A DNA stretch of 64,000 nt from UBA11740 sp035635855 (GTDB lineage: Bacteria; Acidobacteriota; Blastocatellia; Pyrinomonadales; Pyrinomonadaceae): NCBI GenBank assembly GCA_035635855.1, contig DASQAF010000023.1:190801-254800 (forward strand), in the 5' to 3' direction. The translations under genes and the position numbers were made by a program. The first letter of the stretch is position 1; every line of letters begins with the position of its first letter. A model generated the notes under the pieces. The model ran no database searches and was not told where the DNA came from. It saw only the letters and a list, made by a program, of their open reading frames with translations. Positions 22,977 to 31,748 of this stretch are shown here, piece by piece.

Positions 22977-23594
22977 TCAACCACCCTGTCTCAGCACCCG
23001 AATGTCTGACCACGCAATCACCCCTTCGCGAATCAAACGGGGTTCAAGCTGGCTAACGTCCACAACAGTCGAAGGCAAATCACCGCGCGCCGGACCGCCG
23101 TCAACAATCAACTCAATCGCCTTTCTGAAATAATCGCTAACCTCTTGCGCGGTTCTTGCCGGCTCATGATCTGCAGGATTCGCACTGGTGGCGGTCAACG
23201 CGCCACCACATTCTCGCACCAACGCGCACACGTTATCATCGTCGGGCAGCCGCACGCCAACAGTTCCCGTGCCGGCCGTGATCTCTTCGGGAAGCCCTGG
23301 CGCCGCTTTGCAGATCAGTGTCAGAGGACCGGGCCAAAACTCTTCGGCCAGAACATCGAACGCTTTGGTTCGCTCGGCAATAAAGCGGTTGATCTGCTCC
23401 CGTCCGCTGATCACGATCAAGATCGGCTTCCCATCTTCCCTGCCCTTTAGTTTTTTGACCTTCCGTACCGCGTCGCGATTGAAAGGATCGGCGCCGAGGC
23501 CATAGAAGGTGTCGGTGCGAAAGGCGATGACGCCGCCACGCCTAATCGAGTTAGCAATCTGGGCAAGAACTTCAGTCGTTTGGGGAATGATCAC
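22977..23594 (-). CDS. tsaC: L-threonylcarbamoyladenylate synthase (Sua5/YciO/YrdC family)
   Basis: 205 residues, a single YrdC domain. Makes threonylcarbamoyl-AMP from threonine, bicarbonate and ATP for the t6A37 tRNA modification. RRGGVIAFRTDTFYGLGADP is the family signature near the N-terminus, with the KxR..SxN-type pocket represented by KGREDGKPILIVI and TATSANPADHEPART. It lacks the extra Sua5 domain, so the TsaC naming is preferred; YciO-type paralogues are the alternative. Single gene with repeats on both sides. Confidence 0.9.
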   Translation of the reverse strand: MIIPQTTEVLAQIANSIRRGGVIAFRTDTFYGLGADPFNRDAVRKVKKLKGREDGKPILIVISGREQINRFIAERTKAFDVLAEEFWPGPLTLICKAAPGLPEEITAGTGTVGVRLPDDDNVCALVRECGGALTATSANPADHEPARTAQEVSDYFRKAIELIVDGGPARGDLPSTVVDVSQLEPRLIREGVIAWSDIRVLRQGG

Positions 23595-23604
23595 CGGATT
23601 AGAG

Positions 23605-23757
23605 CGCCGCTAGGCGCGCGATGTTTATAGAACCCGATTGTCTTTAAGATATCAAGAGCCCCTTGAGGAGCGAAACGTTATGTCGCTCCTAGAGGAGCTC
23701 ATTGGAACGAGAGGTTGCAATAGCTATAAACATCCGGTTCCTAACGGAGCCGTGGCA
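23605..23757. repeat. Palindromic dispersed repeat (GATGTTTATAG / CTATAAACATC)
   Basis: GCGCGCGATGTTTATAGAAC at about 23615-23634 and GCTATAAACATCCGGTTCC at about 23722-23740 are inverted ends. Between them AGCCCCTTGAGGAGCGAA and CGCTCCTAGAGGAGC give inner hairpins. It looks like a non-autonomous repeat of MITE or REP type. No coding sequence. Confidence 0.6.
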
Positions 23758-23759
23758 GA

Positions 23760-24416
23760 CTATGAAATCTTAACGCCGTAACCGAGCCCATCGCCCACAG
23801 GCAAAACCTCTGCCCGCAACTGCGGATGATTGACGAAGTATTGATTGAATTCGCGCAAGGCTTCTGTAGACATTTCCTGATCGGGGGCGCGAATTTCTCC
23901 GGCCACCTGTCCGCCCCACAAGAGATTGTCGCAGATGACCAGGCCGCCCGCGCGCAGTTTGGGTAAGGCCAGATCGAGATAGCCGCGATATTCCTCTTTC
24001 ACCGCGTCGATGAAAACCAGATCAAAGGTTTCGTTGAGGCGGGGAATGACTTCCAGCGCATACCCCTTTTCGATTTGCACTCGCTCGCGCACGCCGGCCC
24101 GCGAAAAGTAACCTTCCGCGGCTTTGATCATTTCGTCGCTCGGATCGATTGTGACTACCAGCCCGCCATCCGCCATGCCGCGCGCCAGATGGATCACCGA
24201 ATAGCCGATCGCCATTCCGCATTCCAGCACTCGACGAGCCTTAATCGCGCGGGCCGTGATTTCGAGAAACAGCGCAACCTCACGGTCAGCGATGGGCACG
24301 TGATGCTCGGCCGCAAAGCTTTCCATTTCAGCCAGCAGCCCCATGTTCGGTGGATGAAGATATTCGAGGTACTCCGCTTGTTCGCGTTTAATGATGGCGT
24401 CTAGGCGTGCTTTCAT
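23760..24416 (-). CDS. O-methyltransferase family 3 protein
   Basis: 218 residues from MKARLDAIIKREQAEYLEYL. RRVLECGMAIGYSVIHLARG is the SAM motif I, VVTIDPSDEMIKAAEGYF motif II, DLVFIDAVKEEYRGYLDLAL carries the metal-binding Asp and VICDNLLWGGQVAGE the second metal site, as in caffeoyl-CoA/catechol-type O-methyltransferases. The small-molecule substrate is unknown. An in-frame extension to 24533 would translate a dispersed repeat (LTPSPSPNGEG), so the ATG at 24416 is chosen. Confidence 0.9.
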   Translation of the reverse strand: MKARLDAIIKREQAEYLEYLHPPNMGLLAEMESFAAEHHVPIADREVALFLEITARAIKARRVLECGMAIGYSVIHLARGMADGGLVVTIDPSDEMIKAAEGYFSRAGVRERVQIEKGYALEVIPRLNETFDLVFIDAVKEEYRGYLDLALPKLRAGGLVICDNLLWGGQVAGEIRAPDQEMSTEALREFNQYFVNHPQLRAEVLPVGDGLGYGVKIS

Positions 24417-24487
24417 GCAAATGATTCTCGCTGAAGTTTGTTTATAAAGGAAGTTAAGGAACCACGAGTCGTATAGGCAAATCTTTT

Positions 24488-24528
24488 TCCCCTCTCCATT
24501 GGGAGAGGGGCTAGGGGTGAGGGCCTTA
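24488..24528. repeat. Dispersed repeat (CCTCTCCATTGGGAGAGGGG)
   Basis: A short palindrome followed by CTAGGGGTGAGGGCC. A related sequence (CCTCTCTCCCTTGAGAGAGA) occurs at about 59982-60001. Common non-coding repeat. Confidence 0.6.
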
Positions 24529-24533
24529 CACAA

Positions 24534-24920
24534 CTCACCCCCTTACGATAAACTGTGTCGCGGATATCGTCCCAAGTTGAGCTTAGCATCCGGTCGCTAG
24601 CGCTCGCGGTTCTGACCGGACGCGCATCTGGAGCGTATCTAGTGGAGTTTTAGTTTCGATTCAATAACCGCCACAACGCTTTTCTTTTTCGCGACGTTGC
24701 TGAGACTTCTGACTTCATCCAATCTTGAGTACAAAGAGCTAACCAAAGACAAAGTGGCATAACAGCTCAGGTAAATGGTTTCTTTACCCGCATTTTAGGT
24801 GTTAGTTCAAGTTCACACTCCTTATGAAATCGATGACGAGTCTGAGTAAAGAGCACAACTCGCACGCTTATGGAATCATAGGGTGAAAATGTAACTGGCG
24901 CTGGAGGCGTGAAACGATTG
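24534..24920. other. Intergenic region, no gene seen
   Basis: 387 bases between the O-methyltransferase leader and the next - strand gene. Apart from the palindromic unit ATCCGGTCGCTAGCGCTCGC with GGTTCTGACCGG (24588-24620), both strands were read without finding a convincing reading frame, RNA or terminator. Confidence 0.5.
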
Positions 24921-26360
24921 TCAAAGGTCGTAACACTTGGGTTGGTTATCCCATCTTAGATGGGTCACATACCCGATGAAGAGGGTCCGCGGGTCACCTC
25001 GTTCAAAAGTGGCTTCTGGAGATTCCTGCTGCAACCAAAAACCTCGGATAACAGGACGGGATACTTGCCCTGTAGCGTTGCTAAATGTTAACTGGCTCAG
25101 AACGCCAGCCAACCCCTTAATCTCTAGTCCTACCTCTAACTGATTTTGGAAATCGACGACGATTGCCCGCTTAGAATTCGCATTGAGGTCTTCGCGAAAG
25201 ACAAACTTCTCGTCACAAGTCACAAAAGCCACTCGCGGCTCTCCCAGCAAGATAATGTTCGGCTGCGGCTTAGTTTTTGAAGTAGCCGCGTCATTAACCT
25301 TTCTCGGTTGGTAAGCAGCAGCCTGATAAGATCGCACAATGATCACCAATGCGATAATGACCGCAACGGCCACCCATGCTGCGGCTAGAACGATCAAGCG
25401 AGGCCACCCATGCTCTGCCAACCACTCTGGTACGGTCTCATGGGTAAGGGTTGGCCAAATAGTGCCGATGCCCACTGGCAACCCACCAACCAAGAAAGCC
25501 AAAAAGTACCAACCGGGATGCTTTTTGATTTCAGCCCAAACCTTGATATTGATCTTTCGATTCGATGGCTTATCCGCGCTTGCTGCGTCAAGTGGCGGTG
25601 ACAAGAGTTCATCGGCGAGATTCTCAGGCTTAGGCTCAGACGGCGGTTTCGGTTTATCAGCCGGAGGCATGGTAAGAGCACCGACCGTTCGCGGTTTTCC
25701 AGTGATGAACGAAACGTCTTCGTTAGGTGATGGAAAAGCGTTCCAGCCGTGGAGTTCCAACTCTTTCTTCCGAAATGCCTCAGCCAATTTTCGCTCGTAC
25801 CGTACCTTCTCCGCCGCCTCTTCTGCCAAATCCTCTGGATCAGGTCGCTCGCCTGATTGAATCGCTCGGTTGATACGATCCTGCCTATTCCACCATTCAG
25901 GCGGATTGGCGAAAGGAATCCTATGCTGGGAACGTTTGGTCTTTTCGTCGTATTCTTGCTCTTCCTGGTTAGACATGAGACCCAACATTTCGCGAGTCTC
26001 GTCGTCAATCTTCGGATCTGGCTTCTCAGGGGTCTCCGGCGGTGGAGCGTTTGCTGCTCTCCATTGCGCTTCAAGGGCTGCTCGCACGACGGGATCGCCA
26101 CGCTCAAAAAGCGGTAAGGTGTCGGCATGGCAAATCCGGCGAAGATCGTCCAGCGTAGGTTCTTTTGATTGAAGTGCCGGTGACGGGAACGGGTTGGGCT
26201 TGCCAGACTCAGTCCACGGATTCTGCCCACTGAGCAACAAGGAAAGTTCTTGAGAGGTGAACTGGCGGTTTCTAATTCGGTTCTGCTCCGCCGGGTGAAG
26301 ATGCGAGAGATCGAGACTCGAAGGATCGAACTTTGAAAGATCGAACGGAGGATCAGCCAT
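24921..26360 (-). CDS. Membrane protein of unknown function
   Basis: 479 residues. The N-terminus is acidic and Pro-rich, with a repetitive opening (FDLSKFDPSSLDLSHLHPAE) and charged helices (about 110-200). Two transmembrane helices follow: WYFLAFLVGGLPVGIGTIW (about 282-300) and LIVLAAAWVAVAVIIALVII (about 322-343). The C-terminal 120 residues (PNIILLGEPRVAFVTCDEKF, AIVVDFQNQLEVGLEIKGL) look like a beta-sandwich. No family recognised. It begins 12 bases after the response regulator stop, so it is probably the last gene of that operon. Confidence 0.75.
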   Translation of the reverse strand: MADPPFDLSKFDPSSLDLSHLHPAEQNRIRNRQFTSQELSLLLSGQNPWTESGKPNPFPSPALQSKEPTLDDLRRICHADTLPLFERGDPVVRAALEAQWRAANAPPPETPEKPDPKIDDETREMLGLMSNQEEQEYDEKTKRSQHRIPFANPPEWWNRQDRINRAIQSGERPDPEDLAEEAAEKVRYERKLAEAFRKKELELHGWNAFPSPNEDVSFITGKPRTVGALTMPPADKPKPPSEPKPENLADELLSPPLDAASADKPSNRKINIKVWAEIKKHPGWYFLAFLVGGLPVGIGTIWPTLTHETVPEWLAEHGWPRLIVLAAAWVAVAVIIALVIIVRSYQAAAYQPRKVNDAATSKTKPQPNIILLGEPRVAFVTCDEKFVFREDLNANSKRAIVVDFQNQLEVGLEIKGLAGVLSQLTFSNATGQVSRPVIRGFWLQQESPEATFERGDPRTLFIGYVTHLRWDNQPKCYDL

Positions 26361-26372
26361 GCCGCAAAAATA

Positions 26373-27818
26373 TCACTCTTGTCGATCTTTGTCAGCGCCC
26401 ACCGCCACATACCTTCGCCCCAGCCCCAGCTCTCTCAACTTGTGCTGAAGCGACTGCCTATGCATACCCAGAACTGAAGCTGCGCGGGTAACGTTGCCGC
26501 CGGACTCTTCCAGACAGCGCGCAATGTAGCGCCGCTCGAATTCGCGGCGGTCGTCACGAAAATCAGAAGTGTAAGGAACTGACAGGTCGCCGTTAACCGG
26601 ACTATCAATGGCAGTCACCGAAGTTTTCTTTGTTGGCGCGTCGGTGATATCGATGGCGTTCAGCTCGTCGCCTTCGGACATGATCGCAGCGCGTTCGATT
26701 GCGTTACGGAGTTCGCGCACGTTGCCGGGCCAATCATATTCGATTAACCGGCGCAGAGCCTCGCGTCCGATCGGCCTCTGCGGCAAGCCGTGACGTTCCG
26801 CGGACTGTTGGGCAAGCGCCGTTGCCAGGACGGGAATGTCTTCGCGGCGCTCGCGCAGCGGAGCGATGTCGATTGTAACCACGCGCAGGCGATAGAAGAG
26901 GTCGGCGCGGAAATTTCCCTCAAGGATTTCCTCTTCCAAAGCCCGATGCGTCGCGCTGACAATACGCACATCGACCGGAATCGATTCGTCACCGCCCAGT
27001 CTTTCAATCCGCCGTTCTTCCAGCGCGCGCAGCAGCTTCGCCTGCACGTTCGCGCTCATGTCGCCAATCTCATCCAGGAAAAGCGTGCCGCCATTTGCCT
27101 GCTCGAATTTACCCTTGCGGCGCGCTGCAGCCCCCGTAAACGCGCCCTTTTCATGGCCAAACAGCTCGGACTCGATCAGCTCTGTAGGTAAGGCTGCGCA
27201 GTTCACGGCCACGAACGCCCCACTGCTGCGGGCCGTACTGCGCTCGTGCAGCTCGCGCGCAACTAACTCTTTGCCGGTGCCCGACTCGCCGCGCACCAAA
27301 ACGGTGGCGTCGGTGTCGGCGACTTTATCAATCATCGCGCGCACGGTCTGCATCGCTTCGGAACTTCCGAGCAAAGCGCCACGCTGAGACGTTTCAATCT
27401 CGATGCGGCGCCGCAGTGAAAGGTTCTCGCGACGCAGCTTGATGTTTTCGAAGGCGTTCTTGACGACCAGCCTGAGATCGTCGAGCTCGAAGGGTTTCGA
27501 GACGTAATCATAAGCGCCGCTCTTGACGGCCTGGACAGCGAGCCGCTCAGACCCGTGCGCCGTAATGATCACGACCAACGGCATCTCTGCCTGATTTCCG
27601 CTTTGCAGTTCCTGGAGAAATTCCAGTCCGCTGATTCCTGGCAGGTTGACATCGAGCAGTAGCAGATCGACCTTCGCATCGGCCATCAACTCTCGCGCCG
27701 TTTCGACGCTGCCGGCTTCGTTAATCTCGCAACCAAAAGCCTCGAGCGCGCGCCTAATGCCATAGCGCGCCGCCTCTTCATCATCCACAATCAACAATCG
27801 CAAGCTGTTCTTTTCCAT
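26373..27818 (-). CDS. Sigma-54-dependent response regulator, NtrC family
   Basis: 481 residues. Receiver domain 1-120 with the phosphoacceptor Asp in LLLLDVNLPG and the acidic pair in LIVDDEEAARYG; AAA+ domain with Walker A GESGTGKE, the sigma-54 contact loop GAFTGA, and Walker B GGTLFLDEIGDM; C-terminal Fis-type helix-turn-helix (NVTRAASVLGMHRQSLQHKL). It activates sigma-54 promoters after phosphorylation, presumably by the histidine kinase at 28747-30825, encoded two genes upstream. The leader between it and the secreted protein gene has a hairpin (CACGGGC / GCCCGTG at 27919-27941). Confidence 0.94.
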   Translation of the reverse strand: MEKNSLRLLIVDDEEAARYGIRRALEAFGCEINEAGSVETARELMADAKVDLLLLDVNLPGISGLEFLQELQSGNQAEMPLVVIITAHGSERLAVQAVKSGAYDYVSKPFELDDLRLVVKNAFENIKLRRENLSLRRRIEIETSQRGALLGSSEAMQTVRAMIDKVADTDATVLVRGESGTGKELVARELHERSTARSSGAFVAVNCAALPTELIESELFGHEKGAFTGAAARRKGKFEQANGGTLFLDEIGDMSANVQAKLLRALEERRIERLGGDESIPVDVRIVSATHRALEEEILEGNFRADLFYRLRVVTIDIAPLRERREDIPVLATALAQQSAERHGLPQRPIGREALRRLIEYDWPGNVRELRNAIERAAIMSEGDELNAIDITDAPTKKTSVTAIDSPVNGDLSVPYTSDFRDDRREFERRYIARCLEESGGNVTRAASVLGMHRQSLQHKLRELGLGRRYVAVGADKDRQE

Positions 27819-27944
27819 CTTGACCCCCGGATTTTAATACTTTTCCGGGAGTTTTGCTTGCGCGTGGCGTGCCAGAGGCAGCGCGGCTCGTTGTGCCACG
27901 CGCATCCTGCGCATGATTCACGGGCGTGATGCCCGTGCCGCTTT

Positions 27945-28610
27945 CTACTTCGGCGAGCGCTTGACTGAAATAACCACTACCAGCACATCGCCTGAAGGCC
28001 CGATGTTGAGCGTGCCCACCACCACCGGCTCGCCTTCATTCAGACTAATATCGGTATGAAGGCCCGTCGGCTCGTAACTGATTGATGGGACCGAGAAGTT
28101 GCCGGTCGAAGCCACTGTCGCGCCGGTCTGTACCGGAACCCGCGATCCAAAATTAAAGCCCTTCAGACGAACTATGTGGCTGCCGTCTGCGGCGGTCCCC
28201 AGCTGCACGGCGTCGATCGTAAAGTCGTTAAAGCTGGGCGTCGAAGATGACGACGATGCTGGAGCAGCCAACGGTCCGCCAATCCAGCGTACGCTCAGCC
28301 GACCACCATTCTTCACTCGATTGAGCAGAGTTGCGGCCAGCGCGTAGTTCTTGAATGGCAATGTCGCCTGTAACTGTCTGACAACCGGATCAAGTAAGGC
28401 CGGCATCCTGGCATTCGCAGTCGGCTGGTTACTTGCCAGAACCAGATAAAGTTGCGTGTCCATATTCGTTTCATCATCGCCGCGCGCCTCTGTCGAAGCG
28501 CGTGATGTCTGACTCGTATCCTGCGCGGTTGCTAACTGCGCTGACCCGATCACCGCGACCAGGCACAGCAGCGCACAGAACATCACCCGATCTAACTTGG
28601 TTGGGATCAT
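27945..28610 (-). CDS. Secreted protein of unknown function in a two-component operon
   Basis: 221 residues. MFCALLCLVAVIGSAQLATA is the core of a signal peptide. The mature part includes LYLVLASNQPTANARMPALL, a helix LDPVVRQLQATLPFKNYALA, then a Ser-rich stretch and a beta-rich end (VRLKGFNFGSRVPVQ ... GEPVVVGTLNIGPSGDVLVV). The pattern recalls periplasmic domains of secretin-associated proteins, but I do not recognise a family. The ATG at 28610 has AAGGAG 9 bases upstream. It lies between the kinase and regulator genes, so a sensory or accessory role is a reasonable guess. Confidence 0.78.
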   Translation of the reverse strand: MIPTKLDRVMFCALLCLVAVIGSAQLATAQDTSQTSRASTEARGDDETNMDTQLYLVLASNQPTANARMPALLDPVVRQLQATLPFKNYALAATLLNRVKNGGRLSVRWIGGPLAAPASSSSSTPSFNDFTIDAVQLGTAADGSHIVRLKGFNFGSRVPVQTGATVASTGNFSVPSISYEPTGLHTDISLNEGEPVVVGTLNIGPSGDVLVVVISVKRSPK

Positions 28611-28746
28611 CACTCGTTCTCCTTTTATTGAATTACGAAAATGGCGATTGCTCGCCAGGCAGGTTGGTTGCTCTTCCATCTGCTCACACGCCGAGGGCAA
28701 AGGAAAGTTCCGAATAAAGAGATAGCGCAAGTTGCACTTGCGATTG

Positions 28747-30825
28747 TCACGAGCACAAATTGCCAACCTGCGCTACCGGCACGCGCAACTCGAATCTTGC
28801 GCCTCTGCCGTTGTGCGAGGGCACGAGCCGGGCCGAACCGCCGGCGTCTTCCATGCGTTTGCGCACAATCGCCAGGCCGAGCCCGGTGCCGCGCTGTCGC
28901 GTGGTAAAGAATGGCTCCCAAATCTTTGTGTTCATCTGCGGGTCGATGCCCGGTCCGCTGTCGGTAACCGCAAAAACGATCTCTGCGCCATCGCGAAAAG
29001 ATTCAACCGTCACTTGTCCACCGCCGGGAGTTGCCTGCAGCGCATTTAGTAGAAGATTCGCCAGCGCATCGCGAAGTGCGCCCGCCTGCACACCGTCGTG
29101 TTGAGCGTTGGCCTCTGCCCGTGATTGAATACTGAGGTTGCGTTCCCCGGCGTCGGCGCGAAATAGCCCAGCGACGCTGCGCAGCAACTCGTCAGTGCTG
29201 CACGGCGCGGCAGCGGGAGGCTGTTTACTCGCAAAGCTGAGCAACTGCGTCACGCTTTTGCTGAGGCGGTCTGTTTCTCCCACGATCAGGCTGAGGTCTC
29301 GCGCATGCTGCACGTTGAGCGCTTCATCCTCGCTCATCACCTGGGCTATTGATTTGATTGCCGAGAGCGGATTCTTAACTTCGTGGGCCACCGTCGCGGC
29401 CATTTGTCCCAGCGCCGCCAGACGCTCTCCTTCCGCCAGCTTCCGTTCGAGCTGGACGTTTTCATTAGCCAGACGAAAATCCTCAATCGCGATCGCCACC
29501 TGACCGGCCAGTACTTCAAGTACGGCCCGCACGTCGGGGGTTAGCGCATTGGGCGAAGCTTCGATCAGCAGCACCCCCGCGTTTCGATCGTCGCGACGCA
29601 GCGGATAGGCGATGTGGTATCCCGCCTCGCGCAGGTCGTCGCTATCTTCAAATGAAGAACGACCGGCGGTCTCGGCTGCGCGCAGTAATCTATCGATCAA
29701 TCGTGATTGCTGGTCATCCGGCAAAGCCTCTTTCTCAACTCCGTCGGTCTCCAAAATAATCTTCACGCGGCTCAGAGCGAGAGCGCTGGCAGTTTGGGAT
29801 TCGATGAAATTGAGCAGCTCAGGCAACCGGCGATACTGTCCGGTCTGGGCTCCGACGCGAGCCACAACGTCGCGATAGAGGGCGGTCTCTCGTTCGAAGA
29901 GGGCGCGAAAACGCTTTTCCAGCCAGCCACGCAGAGGAGCCGCCAGCAACGTTAGCGCGAGTATCAGGATCGCTTCAACGGCTCCGGCGCGCAGCCCATA
30001 GTGCGCATTCGCCCACTCGCCGATGCGCCGAATACCGTAGAGATAGACGGCCAACACCACGGCGGCAAACGTCGCCACAATCAAACTTTCTTTGATGATC
30101 AGTTCGAGATAACGATAACGATAGATGTAGTAGGCCAACAGCGCCGAAGGCAGCAGCGATCCCAGATTGGCGAGCGTTTGCAGGTATTGACCGGCGACAG
30201 TTCCCTTGCCCAGCCCCAGCCCCAGGGATGACAGAATCAAAACCGCTATCACGATGAAAGAGAACGCCAGCGTGTGCAGAATGCGGCGTTCGCTGAGCGA
30301 AGCGGCACGCCGCGCCACCAGTAACTCAGTCACGGCTACGACGGTCAGCGAGTAAACGACCCAGAGCGCGAACGGCAGGACAAACACGGAAAGCTTCGCG
30401 ATCATCGGCTGGTAGGTTCCCGTCCAAAGGCGCGGGACTACCACGAAAAGAAAGAGACACGGGAGGTAGGAAAGAAAAACTCTTATGCGCTCGGTACGTG
30501 TCAGGTTGCGCCCCTGTGAGCTCGCCCATAGATGCAGGTGCACATGCAGCAGCAGCGAGTAACAGACAGTAATGCTGATCACGGCGATTGCATTCGCCAA
30601 CCGCAGCAGAGGGGCCCAACGCGCGACATCCAGACCCAACAGACTGCGGAGAGTAACGATCAGATTGCCGGCGTGCCAGCCAACCATGCAGAGCCCCAGG
30701 CCCAGAAGCAGACGATGGATTTGCACCACGCCCAGGCGCTGCCTGAACAGGAGATAACCCATCCACAGCGGCAGCACCGCGCCGAGACTGTAACCAATTA
30801 GTTGGAGGGCTTCGAGCAGGGACAT
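28747..30825 (-). CDS. Membrane sensor histidine kinase with GAF domain
   Basis: 692 residues. The first 290 residues hold about eight hydrophobic helices, ending near LILALTLLAAPLRG. A GAF-like domain covers about 320-460 (FIESQTASALALSRVKIIL ... VLEVLAGQVAIAIEDF). The HisKA box AATVAHEVKNPLSAIKSIAQ carries the phosphoacceptor His. The ATPase part shows ALANLLLNALQAT (N box), VTDSGPGIDPQMNTKIWEPF and GTGLGLAIVRKRM (G boxes). The layout resembles PrsK kinases of exosortase systems, but no exosortase or PEP-CTERM gene is in view. Likely partner: the NtrC-type regulator downstream. Confidence 0.92.
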   Translation of the reverse strand: MSLLEALQLIGYSLGAVLPLWMGYLLFRQRLGVVQIHRLLLGLGLCMVGWHAGNLIVTLRSLLGLDVARWAPLLRLANAIAVISITVCYSLLLHVHLHLWASSQGRNLTRTERIRVFLSYLPCLFLFVVVPRLWTGTYQPMIAKLSVFVLPFALWVVYSLTVVAVTELLVARRAASLSERRILHTLAFSFIVIAVLILSSLGLGLGKGTVAGQYLQTLANLGSLLPSALLAYYIYRYRYLELIIKESLIVATFAAVVLAVYLYGIRRIGEWANAHYGLRAGAVEAILILALTLLAAPLRGWLEKRFRALFERETALYRDVVARVGAQTGQYRRLPELLNFIESQTASALALSRVKIILETDGVEKEALPDDQQSRLIDRLLRAAETAGRSSFEDSDDLREAGYHIAYPLRRDDRNAGVLLIEASPNALTPDVRAVLEVLAGQVAIAIEDFRLANENVQLERKLAEGERLAALGQMAATVAHEVKNPLSAIKSIAQVMSEDEALNVQHARDLSLIVGETDRLSKSVTQLLSFASKQPPAAAPCSTDELLRSVAGLFRADAGERNLSIQSRAEANAQHDGVQAGALRDALANLLLNALQATPGGGQVTVESFRDGAEIVFAVTDSGPGIDPQMNTKIWEPFFTTRQRGTGLGLAIVRKRMEDAGGSARLVPSHNGRGARFELRVPVAQVGNLCS

Positions 30826-30937
30826 CTGTAGATATCAGCGCGGCAGTAGCCCGACCGTGAGGGAGGGCGTTGCACTCGCGCGTTCACTCGTCATCATCGT
30901 TATCGAAGGAGGCATATCGAAGGAGCCTAGCCAACAT

Positions 30938-31702
30938 TCACCCTGGGTGGAGCGCTACTTTGGTTAGCGTTATCAGTATCTGCTCAGGGTCGCTTCCAGG
31001 ATCCTTTGAGAGCTGACTCTTGAGCAATTCTTTAAGGCTATCATCGGCCTGAACGCCAGTCTTATGAATCTTTCGAATCGTACGGCCTAACTCCCGGATT
31101 AGCCCTTCCACAACCTCGAATCCGAGATTAAAACGTTTCTGAGATATGCTCCTGGGATGAGTCCACCTCTCGCCATCGAAGTCGACGTAGAGGCCTTGCT
31201 TCTTCATATCGTTCGCACCGCCAACCAATTCTAGGAGGATAATGAGCGGGTTCTTCTTTCGAGAGTGGGAAGCTAAAGACTTGAATTCCATTTTGAGTTC
31301 GCTCACAAACTCATCTCGCAACTCTGGCGGAAAATCCTTCACTCGGTGGCGCTGCTGAACGCGCAAGGCCGCGCGGACCCGAAGGCCTTGAATCATTGCA
31401 GTGTAGAGAATGCCAAACGCAATCGAGTGTCGTACGTCATGCTTGCTAAGCACCTCGGCTAGCATACTTTTTGGCAGATCCACACCCATGCCTAAAAGAG
31501 TGAGCGCCCATGATTTCGTCATTTCTTCCAAGGCAAGGACTACGTGAGACGCGGCCGATCCAAATAAGCGTTCGTCCGCCAATATTTCAGCCGCCCGCAA
31601 ATGGTGGCGAGCGTTTGTTAACGAAAGGAGCGCTCCTCGCGCAGAGTTTGATCTGTCTGGAAGGGGCCTTCGCGTTCTTTCCTTCTTTTGATGTCTTCTC
31701 AT
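30938..31702 (-). CDS. AbiV-like HEPN protein (putative abortive infection)
   Basis: 254 residues. LSLTNARHHLRAAEILADE and GSAASHVVLALEEMTKSWAL match the start of the AbiV HEPN-type domain, in which two helices and an A-x-E-E-x-x-K turn are conserved; KHDVRHSIAFGILYT supplies the later K-H. In Lactococcus, AbiV stops phage protein synthesis. Here the function is inferred from the family only. No phage or restriction genes adjoin it, so it is a solitary defence candidate. The C-terminal third (FEVVEGLIRELGRTIRKI) is helical. The alternative is a general HEPN protein without a defence role. Confidence 0.7.
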   Translation of the reverse strand: MRRHQKKERTRRPLPDRSNSARGALLSLTNARHHLRAAEILADERLFGSAASHVVLALEEMTKSWALTLLGMGVDLPKSMLAEVLSKHDVRHSIAFGILYTAMIQGLRVRAALRVQQRHRVKDFPPELRDEFVSELKMEFKSLASHSRKKNPLIILLELVGGANDMKKQGLYVDFDGERWTHPRSISQKRFNLGFEVVEGLIRELGRTIRKIHKTGVQADDSLKELLKSQLSKDPGSDPEQILITLTKVALHPG

Positions 31703-31748
31703 ATGAGGTCTAAAAATCCATCGACGACGCCCTCCTTCAAGGGTCGCG

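Noticed and set aside
27919..27941. Terminator before the sigma-54 regulator
   Set aside because: The CACGGGC/GCCCGTG hairpin is not followed by a T run on either strand.
26373..30825. Kinase and regulator as PrsK/PrsR of an exosortase system
   Set aside because: The layout is similar but there are no exosortase, PEP-CTERM or polysaccharide genes in the window.
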